IMG/VR virus record: IMGVR_UViG_3300013101_000072 | Coordinates: 1 to 26,153 of that record | DNA: 26,153 nucleotides | Reading direction: 5' to 3' (one strand) | From: a virus | Part shown: positions 1-6,855 of the stretch, in pieces | Position numbering within the stretch: the first letter of the stretch is position 1 | Layout of the letters: each line of letters starts with the position of its first letter | Program-made: the position numbers and the translations under genes | The notes under the pieces: generated by a model | Seen by the model: only the letters and a program-made list of their open reading frames with translations | Databases searched by the model: none | Told to the model about the DNA's origin: nothing

Positions 1-127
1 AAGAAAGTACTTAATGTGGTTTATCTTGTAGTTAGTGTGAGTTTTGCTCATTCCTCACGATGTTTTAAATAGCGCATCCCTGAGGGTTAGAGCTGAATTA
101 GGTAGTGGGAATTAAACAATTGAATAT

Positions 128-415
128 ATGAAACAGATAATACTTAAATTAAAGGAAGAGATTAAAAAATCTAGCACTATGTCAGAAGGTGTGACGTGGT
201 ATAATACACAGGAAGATAATAAAATAATAAATGAGATAGAAGATTTTTTAATCTTGCATAACGCGCAGCTCCAATATATATTAAATGAACTTCAATTGTT
301 TAATGGAGATACCGTTAAGCTTGTGAATGATTGGAGTGAACTAGAAAATTCTGGATTAGATACTAAGCTTATAAACTGGAATACTGATTCATCAACAGAT
401 GATACCAATCAATGA
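128..415 (+). CDS. Hypothetical protein, 95 aa, first cassette-like gene
   Basis: I do not recognise this protein. It is acidic and mostly helical-looking, with no signal peptide, membrane segment or cysteine cluster. The C-terminus is rich in Ser, Thr, Asp and Asn, as in a disordered tail. The ATG lies just after an AT-rich stretch and no earlier in-frame start is plausible. It stands alone, followed by the first hairpin spacer, so it is not tightly coupled to a neighbour as the genes after 2.7 kb are. Function unknown. Confidence 0.6.
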   Translation: MKQIILKLKEEIKKSSTMSEGVTWYNTQEDNKIINEIEDFLILHNAQLQYILNELQLFNGDTVKLVNDWSELENSGLDTKLINWNTDSSTDDTNQ

Positions 416-433
416 ATGAGCGTAATTCTGTCC

Positions 434-480
434 CAACGGTTTTAATAAAAAATCGTTTTAATGTTTTTTATTTATTGTTG
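434..480. repeat. Structured spacer element, copy 1 (hairpin with TCGTTTTAATG loop)
   Basis: A perfect 9-bp stem (AATAAAAAA at 444-452 with TTTTTTATT at 464-472) encloses the loop TCGTTTTAATG at 453-463. CAAC (434-437) and GTTG (477-480) can form an outer stem. The same loop recurs at 1061-1071 and 2012-2022 on different but still complementary stems. The block AAAATCGTTTTAATGTTTT at 449-467 is repeated exactly at 1057-1075. Confidence 0.6.
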
Positions 481-495
481 TAAATCTTTAAAATT

Positions 496-663
496 ATGAA
501 TGTAAAAGAGTTAATAGAAGTATTAAGTAAAATGGATGCAGATAAGGTTGTTATACTTACTGAACCAAGTGGAATAGGTTGGACTAATATAGGCACTGTT
601 GAAGAATCTGAGTGTGATGTAAAGATAAAAGAAGATGATAATGGATTATTCCACGACTCATAA
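496..663 (+). CDS. Small hypothetical protein (55 aa)
   Basis: The protein starts MNVKELIEVLSKMDADKVV and continues with a Gly-containing segment and an acidic tail. This layout (KELIE.L..ldad..V) resembles a family of small proteins common in phages and mobile elements with no assigned biochemical function. There is no membrane segment or metal-binding cluster. It lies between the first two structured spacers and is followed within 50 nt by the first palindromic operator. The family resemblance is from memory and only moderately secure. Confidence 0.6.
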   Translation: MNVKELIEVLSKMDADKVVILTEPSGIGWTNIGTVEESECDVKIKEDDNGLFHDS

Positions 664-674
664 TTTTATTGTTT

Positions 675-793
675 ACAACGGTCGGGGTTAAGATTAGTAG
701 CGAAACCTGATAAATATCATTTATTCTTAAATAACTTTCAATTAAATTCGATTATTATTAATCAGACAAGGTGCTATTTATTTTAACCCTTGT
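675..793. repeat. Long-range inverted repeat enclosing a promoter
   Basis: GGGTTAA at 685-691 is the exact reverse complement of TTAACCC at 783-789, and ACAA at 675-678 pairs with TTGT at 790-793. The arms enclose the palindromic operator and -7 element at 707-750. The ends (ACAACGG and CCTTGTTAGC) resemble the ends of the other spacer elements in 430-2040. Confidence 0.45.
707..750 (+). promoter_or_regulatory. Palindromic operator plus -7 element, copy 1
   Basis: The near-palindrome CTGATAAATATCAT (707-720) is followed after exactly 22 nt by TAAATTCG (743-750), a weak match to TAnnTTTG. The transcript would start near 757 and serve the gene at 834. It belongs to the family of eight such sites in the window. 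Confidence 0.55.
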
Positions 794-833
794 TAGCATT
801 AGTTTTTGCGGGCGGGATTAAAAACTTAATAAG

Positions 834-1028
834 ATGACAGATACAGGAATTAAAAGATTAATATTAGTAAGTGCGTTAGAAGCTGAAATGCAAGGTATGA
901 TTGCAGAAAATAAAAATAGAGAAGTGCAAGGTTTAGTAATGGCTTATGATTGTGATGCTTTTTATGATATAGCTGGAAAGATGAATGAGGTGGCACACAA
1001 ACACGATGATGAAATAATGGGCGTGTAG
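834..1028 (+). CDS. Hypothetical protein, 64 aa
   Basis: An unrecognised small acidic protein with a helical N-terminal half (about residues 5-30, Leu/Ala/Glu rich) and two histidines near the C-terminus. No signal peptide or zinc motif. It is the only gene between operator copy 1 and the next structured spacer, so it is probably expressed from the 743-750 promoter. Function unknown. Confidence 0.5.
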   Translation: MTDTGIKRLILVSALEAEMQGMIAENKNREVQGLVMAYDCDAFYDIAGKMNEVAHKHDDEIMGV

Positions 1029-1038
1029 GCAAATTAAA

Positions 1039-1088
1039 GCTAACGGATGGGGGTAGAAAATCGTTTTAATGTTTTCTAACCCGTGTTA
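1039..1088. repeat. Structured spacer element, copy 2 (hairpin with TCGTTTTAATG loop)
   Basis: GGGTAGAAAA (1051-1060) pairs with TTTTCTAACCC (1072-1082) with one bulged A. The loop at 1061-1071 is the same TCGTTTTAATG as copy 1. Outside it, TAAC in GCTAACGG (1039-1046) faces GTTA in CCGTGTTA (1081-1088). The combination of a constant loop, different stems and flanking GCTAACGG/CCGTGTTA motifs marks a defined element. Confidence 0.6.
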
Positions 1089-1197
1089 TTAACTGTATGG
1101 CTTTGACCTACAATGATTATTTGAAAAACTAAAGTAAAAAAGAAAAAAGGGGAGGGGAAAACTTTTTAGAGTACCCAATATATTAAACTTAATAGAC

Positions 1198-1542
1198 ATG
1201 GAAAAGTTTTGGAATATACTTGCGACTATATTTATGGTTGGATTTATGACTATGTGTACTGCTAGTATAATAATTTCAGATAAAGATGCTGAAAAAATAT
1301 GTGATGAAACACATTACTTTAAAATAACAAATAAGGATTATACAGATACAGGAAATTCAATTATATCTGACAACTATAATTATGTGATGTATTTTAATAG
1401 GTATGACAGAAATAAAAAGATAATAAAGTCTAGATACGATTTGAATAAGATAACAATAACTAAATATGAGTATGATAATTTAGATGTTGGGGTAATGTAC
1501 CACAAAAGTAAAGTTAATACTAGGACGTATGGCTACAACTAG
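1198..1542 (+). CDS. Hypothetical membrane-anchored protein, 114 aa
   Basis: Residues about 5-26 form a hydrophobic segment ending near a Cys, consistent with a signal anchor or a poor lipoprotein signal. The remainder is polar, rich in Tyr, Asn, Asp and Lys, and probably lies outside the cytoplasmic membrane. No domain recognised. It stands alone between structured spacers. The purine-rich leader before the ATG shows no clear ribosome site, which is normal for Bacteroidota. Confidence 0.55.
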   Translation: MEKFWNILATIFMVGFMTMCTASIIISDKDAEKICDETHYFKITNKDYTDTGNSIISDNYNYVMYFNRYDRNKKIIKSRYDLNKITITKYEYDNLDVGVMYHKSKVNTRTYGYN

Positions 1543-1543
1543 G

Positions 1544-1585
1544 GTGCGGTGGCTTTTCTTTTTGGTCAAACTTGCACGACCTTAA
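1544..1585. repeat. Spacer element of second type, copy 1
   Basis: Immediately after the stop codon, GTGCGGTGGCTTTTCTTTTT (from 1544) is followed by GCACGACCTTAA (1574-1585), with GTGC and GCAC complementary. The spacer after the next gene has the same order of motifs (1919-1969). Confidence 0.45.
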
Positions 1586-1695
1586 TAAAAGAGATACACA
1601 TTAAGCCATATTGTTTATAACGAATGGGTATAAGAACCGTGCGAAATAACGAACAAAAGATAAAACGAAGTACTAATTTAAAATAAAAAAAAGCG

Positions 1696-1914
1696 ATGGA
1701 AAGAAGTGAACATTTACAATGGTGTAAGGACAGAGCAAATGAGTATGTAGAGCAAAATGATACGCAACAAGCATTTGCAAGTTTTATGAGTGATATGGGT
1801 AAACACCCTGAAACATCTAATCATTTGGCATTAGAAATGGGAATGACATTGTTATTGTCTGGCAATTTGTCGAATGCCCACCAAATGAAAGAATGGATTA
1901 ACGGATTTAATTAG
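1696..1914 (+). CDS. Small conserved phage protein, 72 aa
   Basis: The sequence begins MERSEHLQWCKDRANEYV and carries an internal SDMGKHPETSNHLALEMGM segment. I associate this with a widespread small phage protein family of unknown function (pattern HLQWCKxRAxEYv ... sDxgKHPET ... G.LS....m..~iEGFN). It is all-helical and lacks a metal cluster or membrane segment. The family resemblance is from memory; it is the best evidence that the 5' region is phage-related. It sits alone between two structured spacers. Confidence 0.65.
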   Translation: MERSEHLQWCKDRANEYVEQNDTQQAFASFMSDMGKHPETSNHLALEMGMTLLLSGNLSNAHQMKEWINGFN

Positions 1915-1918
1915 TAGC

Positions 1919-1969
1919 GTGCGAGGGCTTTTTATTTTAAATTGCTCCAATTACGCACCGACCTTGAAA
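1919..1969. repeat. Spacer element of second type, copy 2
   Basis: GTGCGAGGGCTTTTTATTTT (from 1919) is followed by GCACCGACCTTGAAA (1955-1969). GTGCG (1919-1923) pairs with CGCAC (1954-1958). Motif order and position just after a stop codon match the element at 1544-1585. Confidence 0.45.
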
Positions 1970-1997
1970 CGAGAACGAAGGCAAGCATGGTTTTTAT

Positions 1998-2034
1998 ACC
2001 GTGTTAGCTTTTCGTTTTAATGAAAGCTAACGGT
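1998..2034. repeat. Structured spacer element, copy 3 (hairpin with TCGTTTTAATG loop)
   Basis: A perfect 9-bp stem, GTTAGCTTT (2003-2011) with AAAGCTAAC (2023-2031), closes the loop TCGTTTTAATG (2012-2022). ACC and GGT can extend the stem past a 2-nt bulge. CCGTGTTAGC and GCTAACGG flank the loop in the opposite order from copy 2. Confidence 0.6.
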
Positions 2035-2105
2035 CTGCGCATGTGTTTAGTGCGTTAATTACTGATGAAATAAATTAAATGTTTAACCAATAAAATTTAA
2101 GTGTG

Positions 2106-2459
2106 ATGGCAAATAAATTTGATTACCAAAATATGTTAACTAAGATTAATTCGCATAAAATAACTAAGAATAAAAACCTAAGTGTGAATTTTACTGAACA
2201 GGAAAGAACGGCTTGGAATGCCGCTATTGAATTGTGCCACGGAATAGTTAAAATGCGCAGGGGCAAGTTCGAACAAACAGCCGAGCCAGCATTAAATATA
2301 TGCGATGTTAGTGAACGTGCTTTGAAATGGTGGCACAATTTAAGCGATGGAAATCGCAGAAACTACGAGATTAAAACATTTGGTTATGGTGATGAATCTG
2401 AGGATAACACTTTAACTAATAGTGATATAGAAAAAATATATAATATGCATGTTCTCTAA
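2106..2459 (+). CDS. Hypothetical protein, 117 aa
   Basis: An unrecognised soluble protein with a basic N-terminal third and a Trp/Cys/His-containing middle (WNAAIELCHGIVK, about residues 37-49). A GTG directly before the ATG at 2106 could add one residue, but ATG is preferred. It is the last gene of the cassette-like region and ends just before the ribbon-helix-helix gene. Function unknown. Confidence 0.55.
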   Translation: MANKFDYQNMLTKINSHKITKNKNLSVNFTEQERTAWNAAIELCHGIVKMRRGKFEQTAEPALNICDVSERALKWWHNLSDGNRRNYEIKTFGYGDESEDNTLTNSDIEKIYNMHVL

Positions 2460-2504
2460 CTAGTGGATATAGCAACTTTTGTATTACAAATACGTATTAA
2501 TACT

Positions 2505-2714
2505 ATGAGTAATAGCAATTTAACAAAATCAATAAATCTTAGACTTACAGAAGATCAACATGAAGCTTTAGAAATGCTTATGAGTATAGGTTTCGATAGG
2601 TCTAAGTTTATAAGATTAGCGATAGATGAAAAGCTTTATAGGGATTACAGGAAATTATTAAAAAAACTTAGAGACTTAAATTCAGATAAAAATATTCCAG
2701 ATTGGGCTAAATAA
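2505..2714 (+). CDS. Ribbon-helix-helix DNA-binding protein
   Basis: This 69-aa protein has the Arc/MetJ/CopG layout: a short strand (KSINLRLTEDQ, about residues 7-17), helix one (HEALEMLMSIG) and helix two (RSKFIRLAIDEKL), followed by a basic tail. Such dimers bind operators and often repress their own or early phage promoters. ATG at 2505 is chosen over an upstream GTG at 2463 because the RHH strand then sits at the usual distance from the N-terminus. Ten bases after its stop comes operator copy 2, so it could act on nearby control regions; that link is inference. Confidence 0.7.
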   Translation: MSNSNLTKSINLRLTEDQHEALEMLMSIGFDRSKFIRLAIDEKLYRDYRKLLKKLRDLNSDKNIPDWAK

Positions 2715-2723
2715 TTCCTAAAC

Positions 2724-2767
2724 CTGATATTTATCATATTTAATTAATTATGGTTCCTATATATTTG
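2724..2767 (+). promoter_or_regulatory. Palindromic operator plus -7 element, copy 2
   Basis: CTGATATTTATCAT (2724-2737) is followed after exactly 22 nt by TATATTTG (2760-2767), a perfect TAnnTTTG. It is the best -7 match of the family. It precedes the block starting at 2790, which contains the Rad52-like gene. Confidence 0.7.
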
Positions 2768-2789
2768 TATCAGACAAACACAGAGAGCT

Positions 2790-3041
2790 ATGAAAAACTA
2801 TAACAAAAGCGAGATATTTACAAGAGCACATTTTTTATTTAGAACTTGTAAGTCTATGTATAAGACGTTTGGCGAAGCATTAAGCGATGTATGGCAGTCT
2901 GCTATTAAGAAAGTAAAAGAGGCTAATAAAAGCGCTAAAGAGTTGAAAACTTATAGAGAATTTCCAAAGGCTACTTCAATGGCTCAACCTAACTTATCAA
3001 ACGAATACAAACGCGAAATAGGATATAACTATGGAGACTAA
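2790..3041 (+). CDS. Small hypothetical phage protein, 83 aa
   Basis: The N-terminal half (IFTRAHFLFRTCKSMYKTFGEALSDVW, about residues 9-36) resembles small phage proteins with the pattern A..lfr....ytTFgeaLsdvWk.ak; their function is unknown. The C-terminus is basic and low in order. It is the first gene after operator copy 2, about 15 nt after the predicted transcription start, and overlaps the next gene by 11 nt. Confidence 0.6.
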   Translation: MKNYNKSEIFTRAHFLFRTCKSMYKTFGEALSDVWQSAIKKVKEANKSAKELKTYREFPKATSMAQPNLSNEYKREIGYNYGD

Positions 3042-3138
3042 AACATTAGCCCAGGAGCAGCAAGAAATAGACAACTTTCACAATAACGAAAGCTTTGATT
3101 TATTTGAAACATTAGCAGAAATCTTAAAACCAGAATAA
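3031..3138 (+). CDS. Acidic small protein, 35 aa
   Basis: METKTLAQEQQEIDNFHNNE is followed by an acidic helical segment. The ATG overlaps the end of the upstream gene by 11 nt and the next ATG follows the stop by one base, so it fits a translationally coupled chain. No known family. Confidence 0.45.
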   Translation: METKTLAQEQQEIDNFHNNESFDLFETLAEILKPE

Positions 3139-3139
3139 T

Positions 3140-3280
3140 ATGTTAATTACGAGAGAACACCAAGAGGCATTAGTAGAGATTTATAAAAAAGATCATAACC
3201 ATGATGAAACTATCGGCTTTATTGATGGCATGGGTAAAATGATGGAGTTGTTTATAAAACTAAGTAATCCAATAACATGA
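3140..3280 (+). CDS. Hypothetical protein, 46 aa
   Basis: A small protein with an N-terminal helix (ITREHQEALVEIYKK) and a Met-rich second helix. The stop overlaps the next start as ATGA. Kept because of its exact fit between two neighbours. Function unknown. Confidence 0.5.
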   Translation: MLITREHQEALVEIYKKDHNHDETIGFIDGMGKMMELFIKLSNPIT

Positions 3281-3423
3281 GCTACGACTACACATGTAAA
3301 GGCTGCACTCATGAATTTGATTATTGCGATTCAAAGACCCCGGAAGTATGCTTGGGCGCTGTGATGTGTCCCAGTTGTGGATCAATAGAGATTATTTTTA
3401 ACAACGATGAAGACTTATTTTAA
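3277..3423 (+). CDS. Zinc-ribbon miniprotein, 48 aa
   Basis: Two cysteine knuckles, CKGC (residues 7-10) and CPSC (residues 31-34), plus Cys17 and Cys25 indicate a rubredoxin-like zinc ribbon. Many phages carry such miniproteins, usually without known partners. Its start overlaps the preceding stop by 4 nt and the annealase gene follows 11 nt after its stop. Confidence 0.6.
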   Translation: MSYDYTCKGCTHEFDYCDSKTPEVCLGAVMCPSCGSIEIIFNNDEDLF

Positions 3424-3434
3424 ACTAAATAGAT

Positions 3435-4031
3435 ATGGAAAAGACTAAAATAACTACTGATATGCGCGCTAAATTACGCGCGGATTTCCCAAATGAAGCA
3501 TATAAGGCTCATCCAACAAAAACCTTTTTAACAACACTTAAAGCTATGTTTGTAGTTGAAAGGCTTAATGATGTATTTGGTGTTGGTAGATGGCATGTAA
3601 CTACTGAAATAATCGAAAGAACAACTGAGTACATAACTTTAAAAGGGTCATTCCATTCTTTAGATTATGACACTTGCGTTCCTGATCAATTTGGAGGGCA
3701 TACAACAGTTGGTAAAAATACCGAAATAGCAGACGGTTATAAATCAGCTGTTACGGATTGCATTAGCAAATTAGCATCTTATTTAGAAGTTGGTATTGAT
3801 ATGTTTAAAGGTGAAATAGCACCACCAAAAGCAGGTAGTAAACCATCAAATGATAAGTATAAATTTGGTTTAGCATCAGATGATTCATTGCCTTGGGTAA
3901 ATGACGGACAAGTAAGCGCAATGATTAAAGCTATTGCAGCAGATCAAAAAGAAAGTGTAGAAGTATCTCTAATAAAATATAAATGGTCAAAAGCTAACAA
4001 AGAAAAAATAACTAAGGAGCTTGACAAATGA
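3435..4031 (+). CDS. Rad52-like single-strand annealing protein
   Basis: The 198-aa protein resembles the Rad52/Sak type of phage annealases. It has RLNDVFGVGRWHV (about residues 42-54), a strand-rich middle, a Gly-rich turn and then NTEIADGYKSAVTDCISKLA (about residues 96-115), matching the family's AE..A.TDAlKrA helix. Annealases coat ssDNA and pair complementary strands during phage recombination and replication. The C-terminal ~60 residues are less conserved and may contact a single-strand binding protein. The next gene's ATG overlaps its stop (ATGA). RecT/Erf membership is less likely because of the conserved A-TDA-like helix. Confidence 0.7.
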   Translation: MEKTKITTDMRAKLRADFPNEAYKAHPTKTFLTTLKAMFVVERLNDVFGVGRWHVTTEIIERTTEYITLKGSFHSLDYDTCVPDQFGGHTTVGKNTEIADGYKSAVTDCISKLASYLEVGIDMFKGEIAPPKAGSKPSNDKYKFGLASDDSLPWVNDGQVSAMIKAIAADQKESVEVSLIKYKWSKANKEKITKELDK

Positions 4032-4147
4032 AAAGAAGTAAAGAAATATTCTTAGAAGTAAGACAATTAGAATTAAAACAAGAACAAGAAAAACAACTAC
4101 AACATGAACGAATTAAAGCCCAGAGAGGTAATTGTTCTTACTGTTGA
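4028..4147 (+). CDS. Gln/Glu-rich small protein, 39 aa
   Basis: A short, highly charged helix (LELKQEQEKQLQHERIK) ending in a Cys-containing tail. It overlaps the annealase stop by 4 nt and overlaps the following gene by 44 nt in another frame. Either it is real and overlapped, or only one of the two is translated. Function unknown. Confidence 0.4.
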   Translation: MKRSKEIFLEVRQLELKQEQEKQLQHERIKAQRGNCSYC

Positions 4148-4331
4148 TAAAACATACTACGAAAAACATTTGAATGTATTTAAGGCACCTAATACTAATA
4201 TTAAAAGCGTATTTGTAGAAGGTGAGAACCATGCAGAAGATGAAATGCATAAGAAATTACTTAAAAATTATCTCAAAGCTCAAAAAGAGTTAAGAGATTG
4301 GGAGTATAACAAAAGACATAATCAATTATAA
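4104..4331 (+). CDS. Hypothetical protein, 75 aa
   Basis: MNELKPREVIVLTVDKTYYEK gives a strand-rich N-terminal half, followed by a charged C-terminal helix. No known domain. It begins inside the preceding small gene and ends 10 nt before the coiled-coil gene, which also begins MNEL. Probably expressed with the annealase block. Confidence 0.55.
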   Translation: MNELKPREVIVLTVDKTYYEKHLNVFKAPNTNIKSVFVEGENHAEDEMHKKLLKNYLKAQKELRDWEYNKRHNQL

Positions 4332-4341
4332 ACTAAATAAT

Positions 4342-5355
4342 ATGAATGAATTAGTAAAAGTAGACCCTAAAGATTACGGACTAGAAGAAACTCAAGCAGT
4401 CGAGATAACAAAAGGATTGCAAACCATATTAGAAGAAAGGTCTGTTCTAATTGATAACTATAAAGAAACTATTGCTTTAGAAATAACAGAGGATAGCATT
4501 CCTGTATTTAAAGCATTAAGATTACAAATAGTTAAAAATAGAACACAAGGATTAAAAGTATGGCATAAAGCTAATAAAGCTTATTTCTTAGCTGGGGGTA
4601 ATTTTGTACAAGAAATTTACAACAAAGAAGTAATTGAGAATGAGCGTATGGAATCTCAGTTAATGGAAGCCGAAAAGCATTTCGAGAACTTAGAAAATGA
4701 AAGAATTGAAAAACTTAGTGCTGAAAGATACGAATCTTGTTTGCCATTTGTAGAAGATATATCTTTAATACTTCCAGACTTAGGGACTATGCCAGTTGCT
4801 TTATGGGACAATTATATAATAGGTTTAAAAGCAAGTTTTGAGGCAAAGAAGGCAGAAGAAAAGCGTATTGAAGCTGAAAGACTTGCAGCAGAAAAAGCGG
4901 AAATTGAAAGACAAAAAGCAATTGAAGTTGAAAATGCTAAATTAAAAGCAGAGGCAGAAGAAAGAGAAAAGCAATTAAAAATTGAGTCTGAGAAAAGAGC
5001 GAAAGAAGAAGTTGAAAAGCAAGCTAAATTAAATGCAGAAAGAAAAGAACAAGAAGCGAAAGTAGAGAAAATAAGAATTGAAGCTGAAAATAAATTGAAA
5101 GCTGAGCGCGAAGAAAAAGAGCGTATTGCAGAAGCTTTAAGAATTAAAGAAGAGAACGAAAAGAAAGAACTTGAAAGAATCGAATTAGAAAAACAATCTG
5201 AATTAAATAAAGGCGATTCTGCAAAAGTCAAAGATTTAATTGCAGACCTCGAAACATTGAAAACAAAATACTCTTTTAAATCTGCTAAAAACAATAAAAT
5301 GTATGATCGCGTAGGCTTATTGCTTGATAAAGTGATAGCAGATATTAATGGTTAA
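4342..5355 (+). CDS. Coiled-coil protein next to the annealase
   Basis: A 337-aa protein with a globular N-terminal part (residues 1-165), a Lys/Glu/Ala-rich coiled coil (about residues 165-285) and a short C-terminal globular tail (about 290-337). Long coiled-coil proteins of this shape often sit beside phage annealases and RecB-like nucleases; their exact role is not established. Alanine and glutamate runs raise the risk of misleading similarity to unrelated coiled coils. A 160-aa frame on the opposite strand over the coiled-coil part is a shadow. Confidence 0.65.
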   Translation: MNELVKVDPKDYGLEETQAVEITKGLQTILEERSVLIDNYKETIALEITEDSIPVFKALRLQIVKNRTQGLKVWHKANKAYFLAGGNFVQEIYNKEVIENERMESQLMEAEKHFENLENERIEKLSAERYESCLPFVEDISLILPDLGTMPVALWDNYIIGLKASFEAKKAEEKRIEAERLAAEKAEIERQKAIEVENAKLKAEAEEREKQLKIESEKRAKEEVEKQAKLNAERKEQEAKVEKIRIEAENKLKAEREEKERIAEALRIKEENEKKELERIELEKQSELNKGDSAKVKDLIADLETLKTKYSFKSAKNNKMYDRVGLLLDKVIADING

Positions 5356-5398
5356 TACAAAAAACAGATTGATTTAACATTAGATAAAGACTAAGATT

Positions 5399-5695
5399 AT
5401 GAGTAATACATATTTTAAAATAGAAAAATCAGTTGAAACTAAAGGATTTGATACATTCCCTAGTTATACGAATAACTATGAATTGACATTGACTGCACTC
5501 ATGGGTGGAGAAAATCACACTCAATTAACTGTACAAACAACATCAACTATTGTAGGGCAATCAGGCATAGGATATATTGTTTTAAGTGATAATGATGTAG
5601 ATAACTTAATTGCTGGGTTATTGGAGCGTAAATTAAGAAAGATTACAGCAACAGGTGAAGAAAAATCTTCTTTTAAACCGATTGAAGATGAATAG
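5399..5695 (+). CDS. Hypothetical protein, 98 aa
   Basis: Strand-rich and soluble, with a Thr-rich central segment (HTQLTVQTTSTIVGQ, about residues 40-54) and an acidic end. No family recognised. It closes the annealase/coiled-coil block: operator copy 3 begins three bases after its stop codon. Confidence 0.55.
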   Translation: MSNTYFKIEKSVETKGFDTFPSYTNNYELTLTALMGGENHTQLTVQTTSTIVGQSGIGYIVLSDNDVDNLIAGLLERKLRKITATGEEKSSFKPIEDE

Positions 5696-5697
5696 CC

Positions 5698-5733
5698 CTG
5701 ACAAATATCATTAAATAACAATTAACTATTTTG
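5698..5733 (+). promoter_or_regulatory. Palindromic operator, copy 3, with non-standard spacing
   Basis: CTGACAAATATCAT (5698-5711) matches the family, but the nearest -7-like element is TATTTTG (5727-5733), only 15 nt downstream instead of 22. No TAnnTTTG lies at the 22-nt position. It precedes the gene at 5755. Confidence 0.45.
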
Positions 5734-5754
5734 CACTGAACTAAAAATTAGATT

Positions 5755-6066
5755 ATGGATAATTATATTGACAATGTTGTCATAGAACTTAAAAGACAGT
5801 ATTCTAAAGATGAACTTGTTTCTCACCTATTGAAAAAACAATCTGAATTAGAAATAGAGATAGGCATTCTTAAGTCTGAGAAAGATGAATTGCAATATAA
5901 GTTACGTGATACCTTAAAACTAGACCCAGAAGTTAAACAGGTATTACAGAAGAAAAAACTTTATAGAAGTTTGATAATACAAATTCATTCGCTTGATAAA
6001 AAGTTTCGATTATTAAAGATTAAAAATGAGAAAGACTTCGCAGACTTTATATTAAGTAAAAAATAG
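5755..6066 (+). CDS. Coiled-coil small protein, 103 aa
   Basis: The protein is almost entirely charged and leucine-rich: residues 18-62 show heptad spacing (ELEIEIGILKSEKDELQYKL) typical of a coiled coil, and the C-terminus is basic. No family recognised. It is the first gene after operator copy 3. Confidence 0.5.
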   Translation: MDNYIDNVVIELKRQYSKDELVSHLLKKQSELEIEIGILKSEKDELQYKLRDTLKLDPEVKQVLQKKKLYRSLIIQIHSLDKKFRLLKIKNEKDFADFILSKK

Positions 6067-6091
6067 CGGTTAAAACTAAACACTAAATAAC

Positions 6092-6442
6092 ATGAAACCA
6101 ACACCACACGAAGAAATAATAGCTTTAGCCTATCGGTATAAAGAAGGTAAGGTATCTAAAAGTATGATAAACAAATATATTGAATGTATTTTTAATTGGT
6201 TCAGCTTTGAAGCGTCTAATAAAAAAGGAATGGAAGTAGTTAGTTACACTATATTATTCGGGGTGTCAAGTGTACAAGCTTTTCAGATTATGTTTAATCC
6301 AAAGCCTAAAAGACCATTACCTAAATTTCAATCTGGGTGTATTCATGGAGAAGAAATAATAACCACCCCTAATGGTGATGTATTACAAGTAAGACCAAAT
6401 AGTCAACATGAAGACTTTAAGGGTTTAAATCAATATAAATAA
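6092..6442 (+). CDS. Hypothetical protein, 116 aa
   Basis: A mixed protein with a basic helical start, one mildly hydrophobic stretch (SYTILFGVSSVQAFQIMF, about residues 51-68) and a polar C-terminus containing GEEIITTPNGDVLQV. No recognisable domain. The stop overlaps the next start (TAATG), so translation is probably coupled to the NinB-like gene. Confidence 0.5.
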   Translation: MKPTPHEEIIALAYRYKEGKVSKSMINKYIECIFNWFSFEASNKKGMEVVSYTILFGVSSVQAFQIMFNPKPKRPLPKFQSGCIHGEEIITTPNGDVLQVRPNSQHEDFKGLNQYK

Positions 6443-6855
6443 TGCTAATAAACGTACATAACTATAAGACAAGACAAGAGGCAATAGATTATGTTTCTTT
6501 ACTGTCTTTAGATAAACACCATCAGGTTAAAGTAACTTGCAAGCGTGGTAAAAGAAGTATAGACCAAAACGCGCTTATGTGGCTTTGGCTCACATGTATA
6601 GAAAATGAAACTGGGCAAGATAAAGCCGAACTACATGAATTCTTTAAATGTAAGCTTTTAGGGTCAACACTAAAAAACTGGCTAGATTTTGAATATAAAA
6701 CAGCTAATTCAACATCCACTTTAGATACTGCGCAGTTTACCCAATATCTAGAAAAGATACAAGTATTTGCAAATACAGAACTTGCAATTACCTTACCTAA
6801 TCCATCAGATTTAGAGTTTGAAAGGTTTAAAGACTATTATTCTAAATTTATATAA
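6442..6855 (+). CDS. NinB-like recombination protein
   Basis: The 137-aa protein carries KRSIDQNALMWLWL (about residues 37-50), the hallmark (RS..QN..mW..l) of phage NinB/YbcN-like single-strand DNA binding recombination proteins. The C-terminal half has STSTLDTAQFTQYLEKIQVFA and ITLPNPSD, also fitting this family. In lambda, NinB acts in the Red pathway. Here it lies between the Rad52-like annealase and the NinG-like endonuclease in one transcription direction. Start at TAATG overlaps the upstream stop. Confidence 0.6.
   Translation: MLINVHNYKTRQEAIDYVSLLSLDKHHQVKVTCKRGKRSIDQNALMWLWLTCIENETGQDKAELHEFFKCKLLGSTLKNWLDFEYKTANSTSTLDTAQFTQYLEKIQVFANTELAITLPNPSDLEFERFKDYYSKFI

Noticed and set aside
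1-72. Open frame from the first base of the window
   Set aside because: The 23 codons show no protein-like pattern and no neighbour support; the first 127 bases hold no feature I can name.
4812-5294. 160-aa frame on the minus strand
   Set aside because: It is Ser/Phe-rich and exactly mirrors the Lys/Glu-rich coiled coil of the + strand gene, a common shadow.
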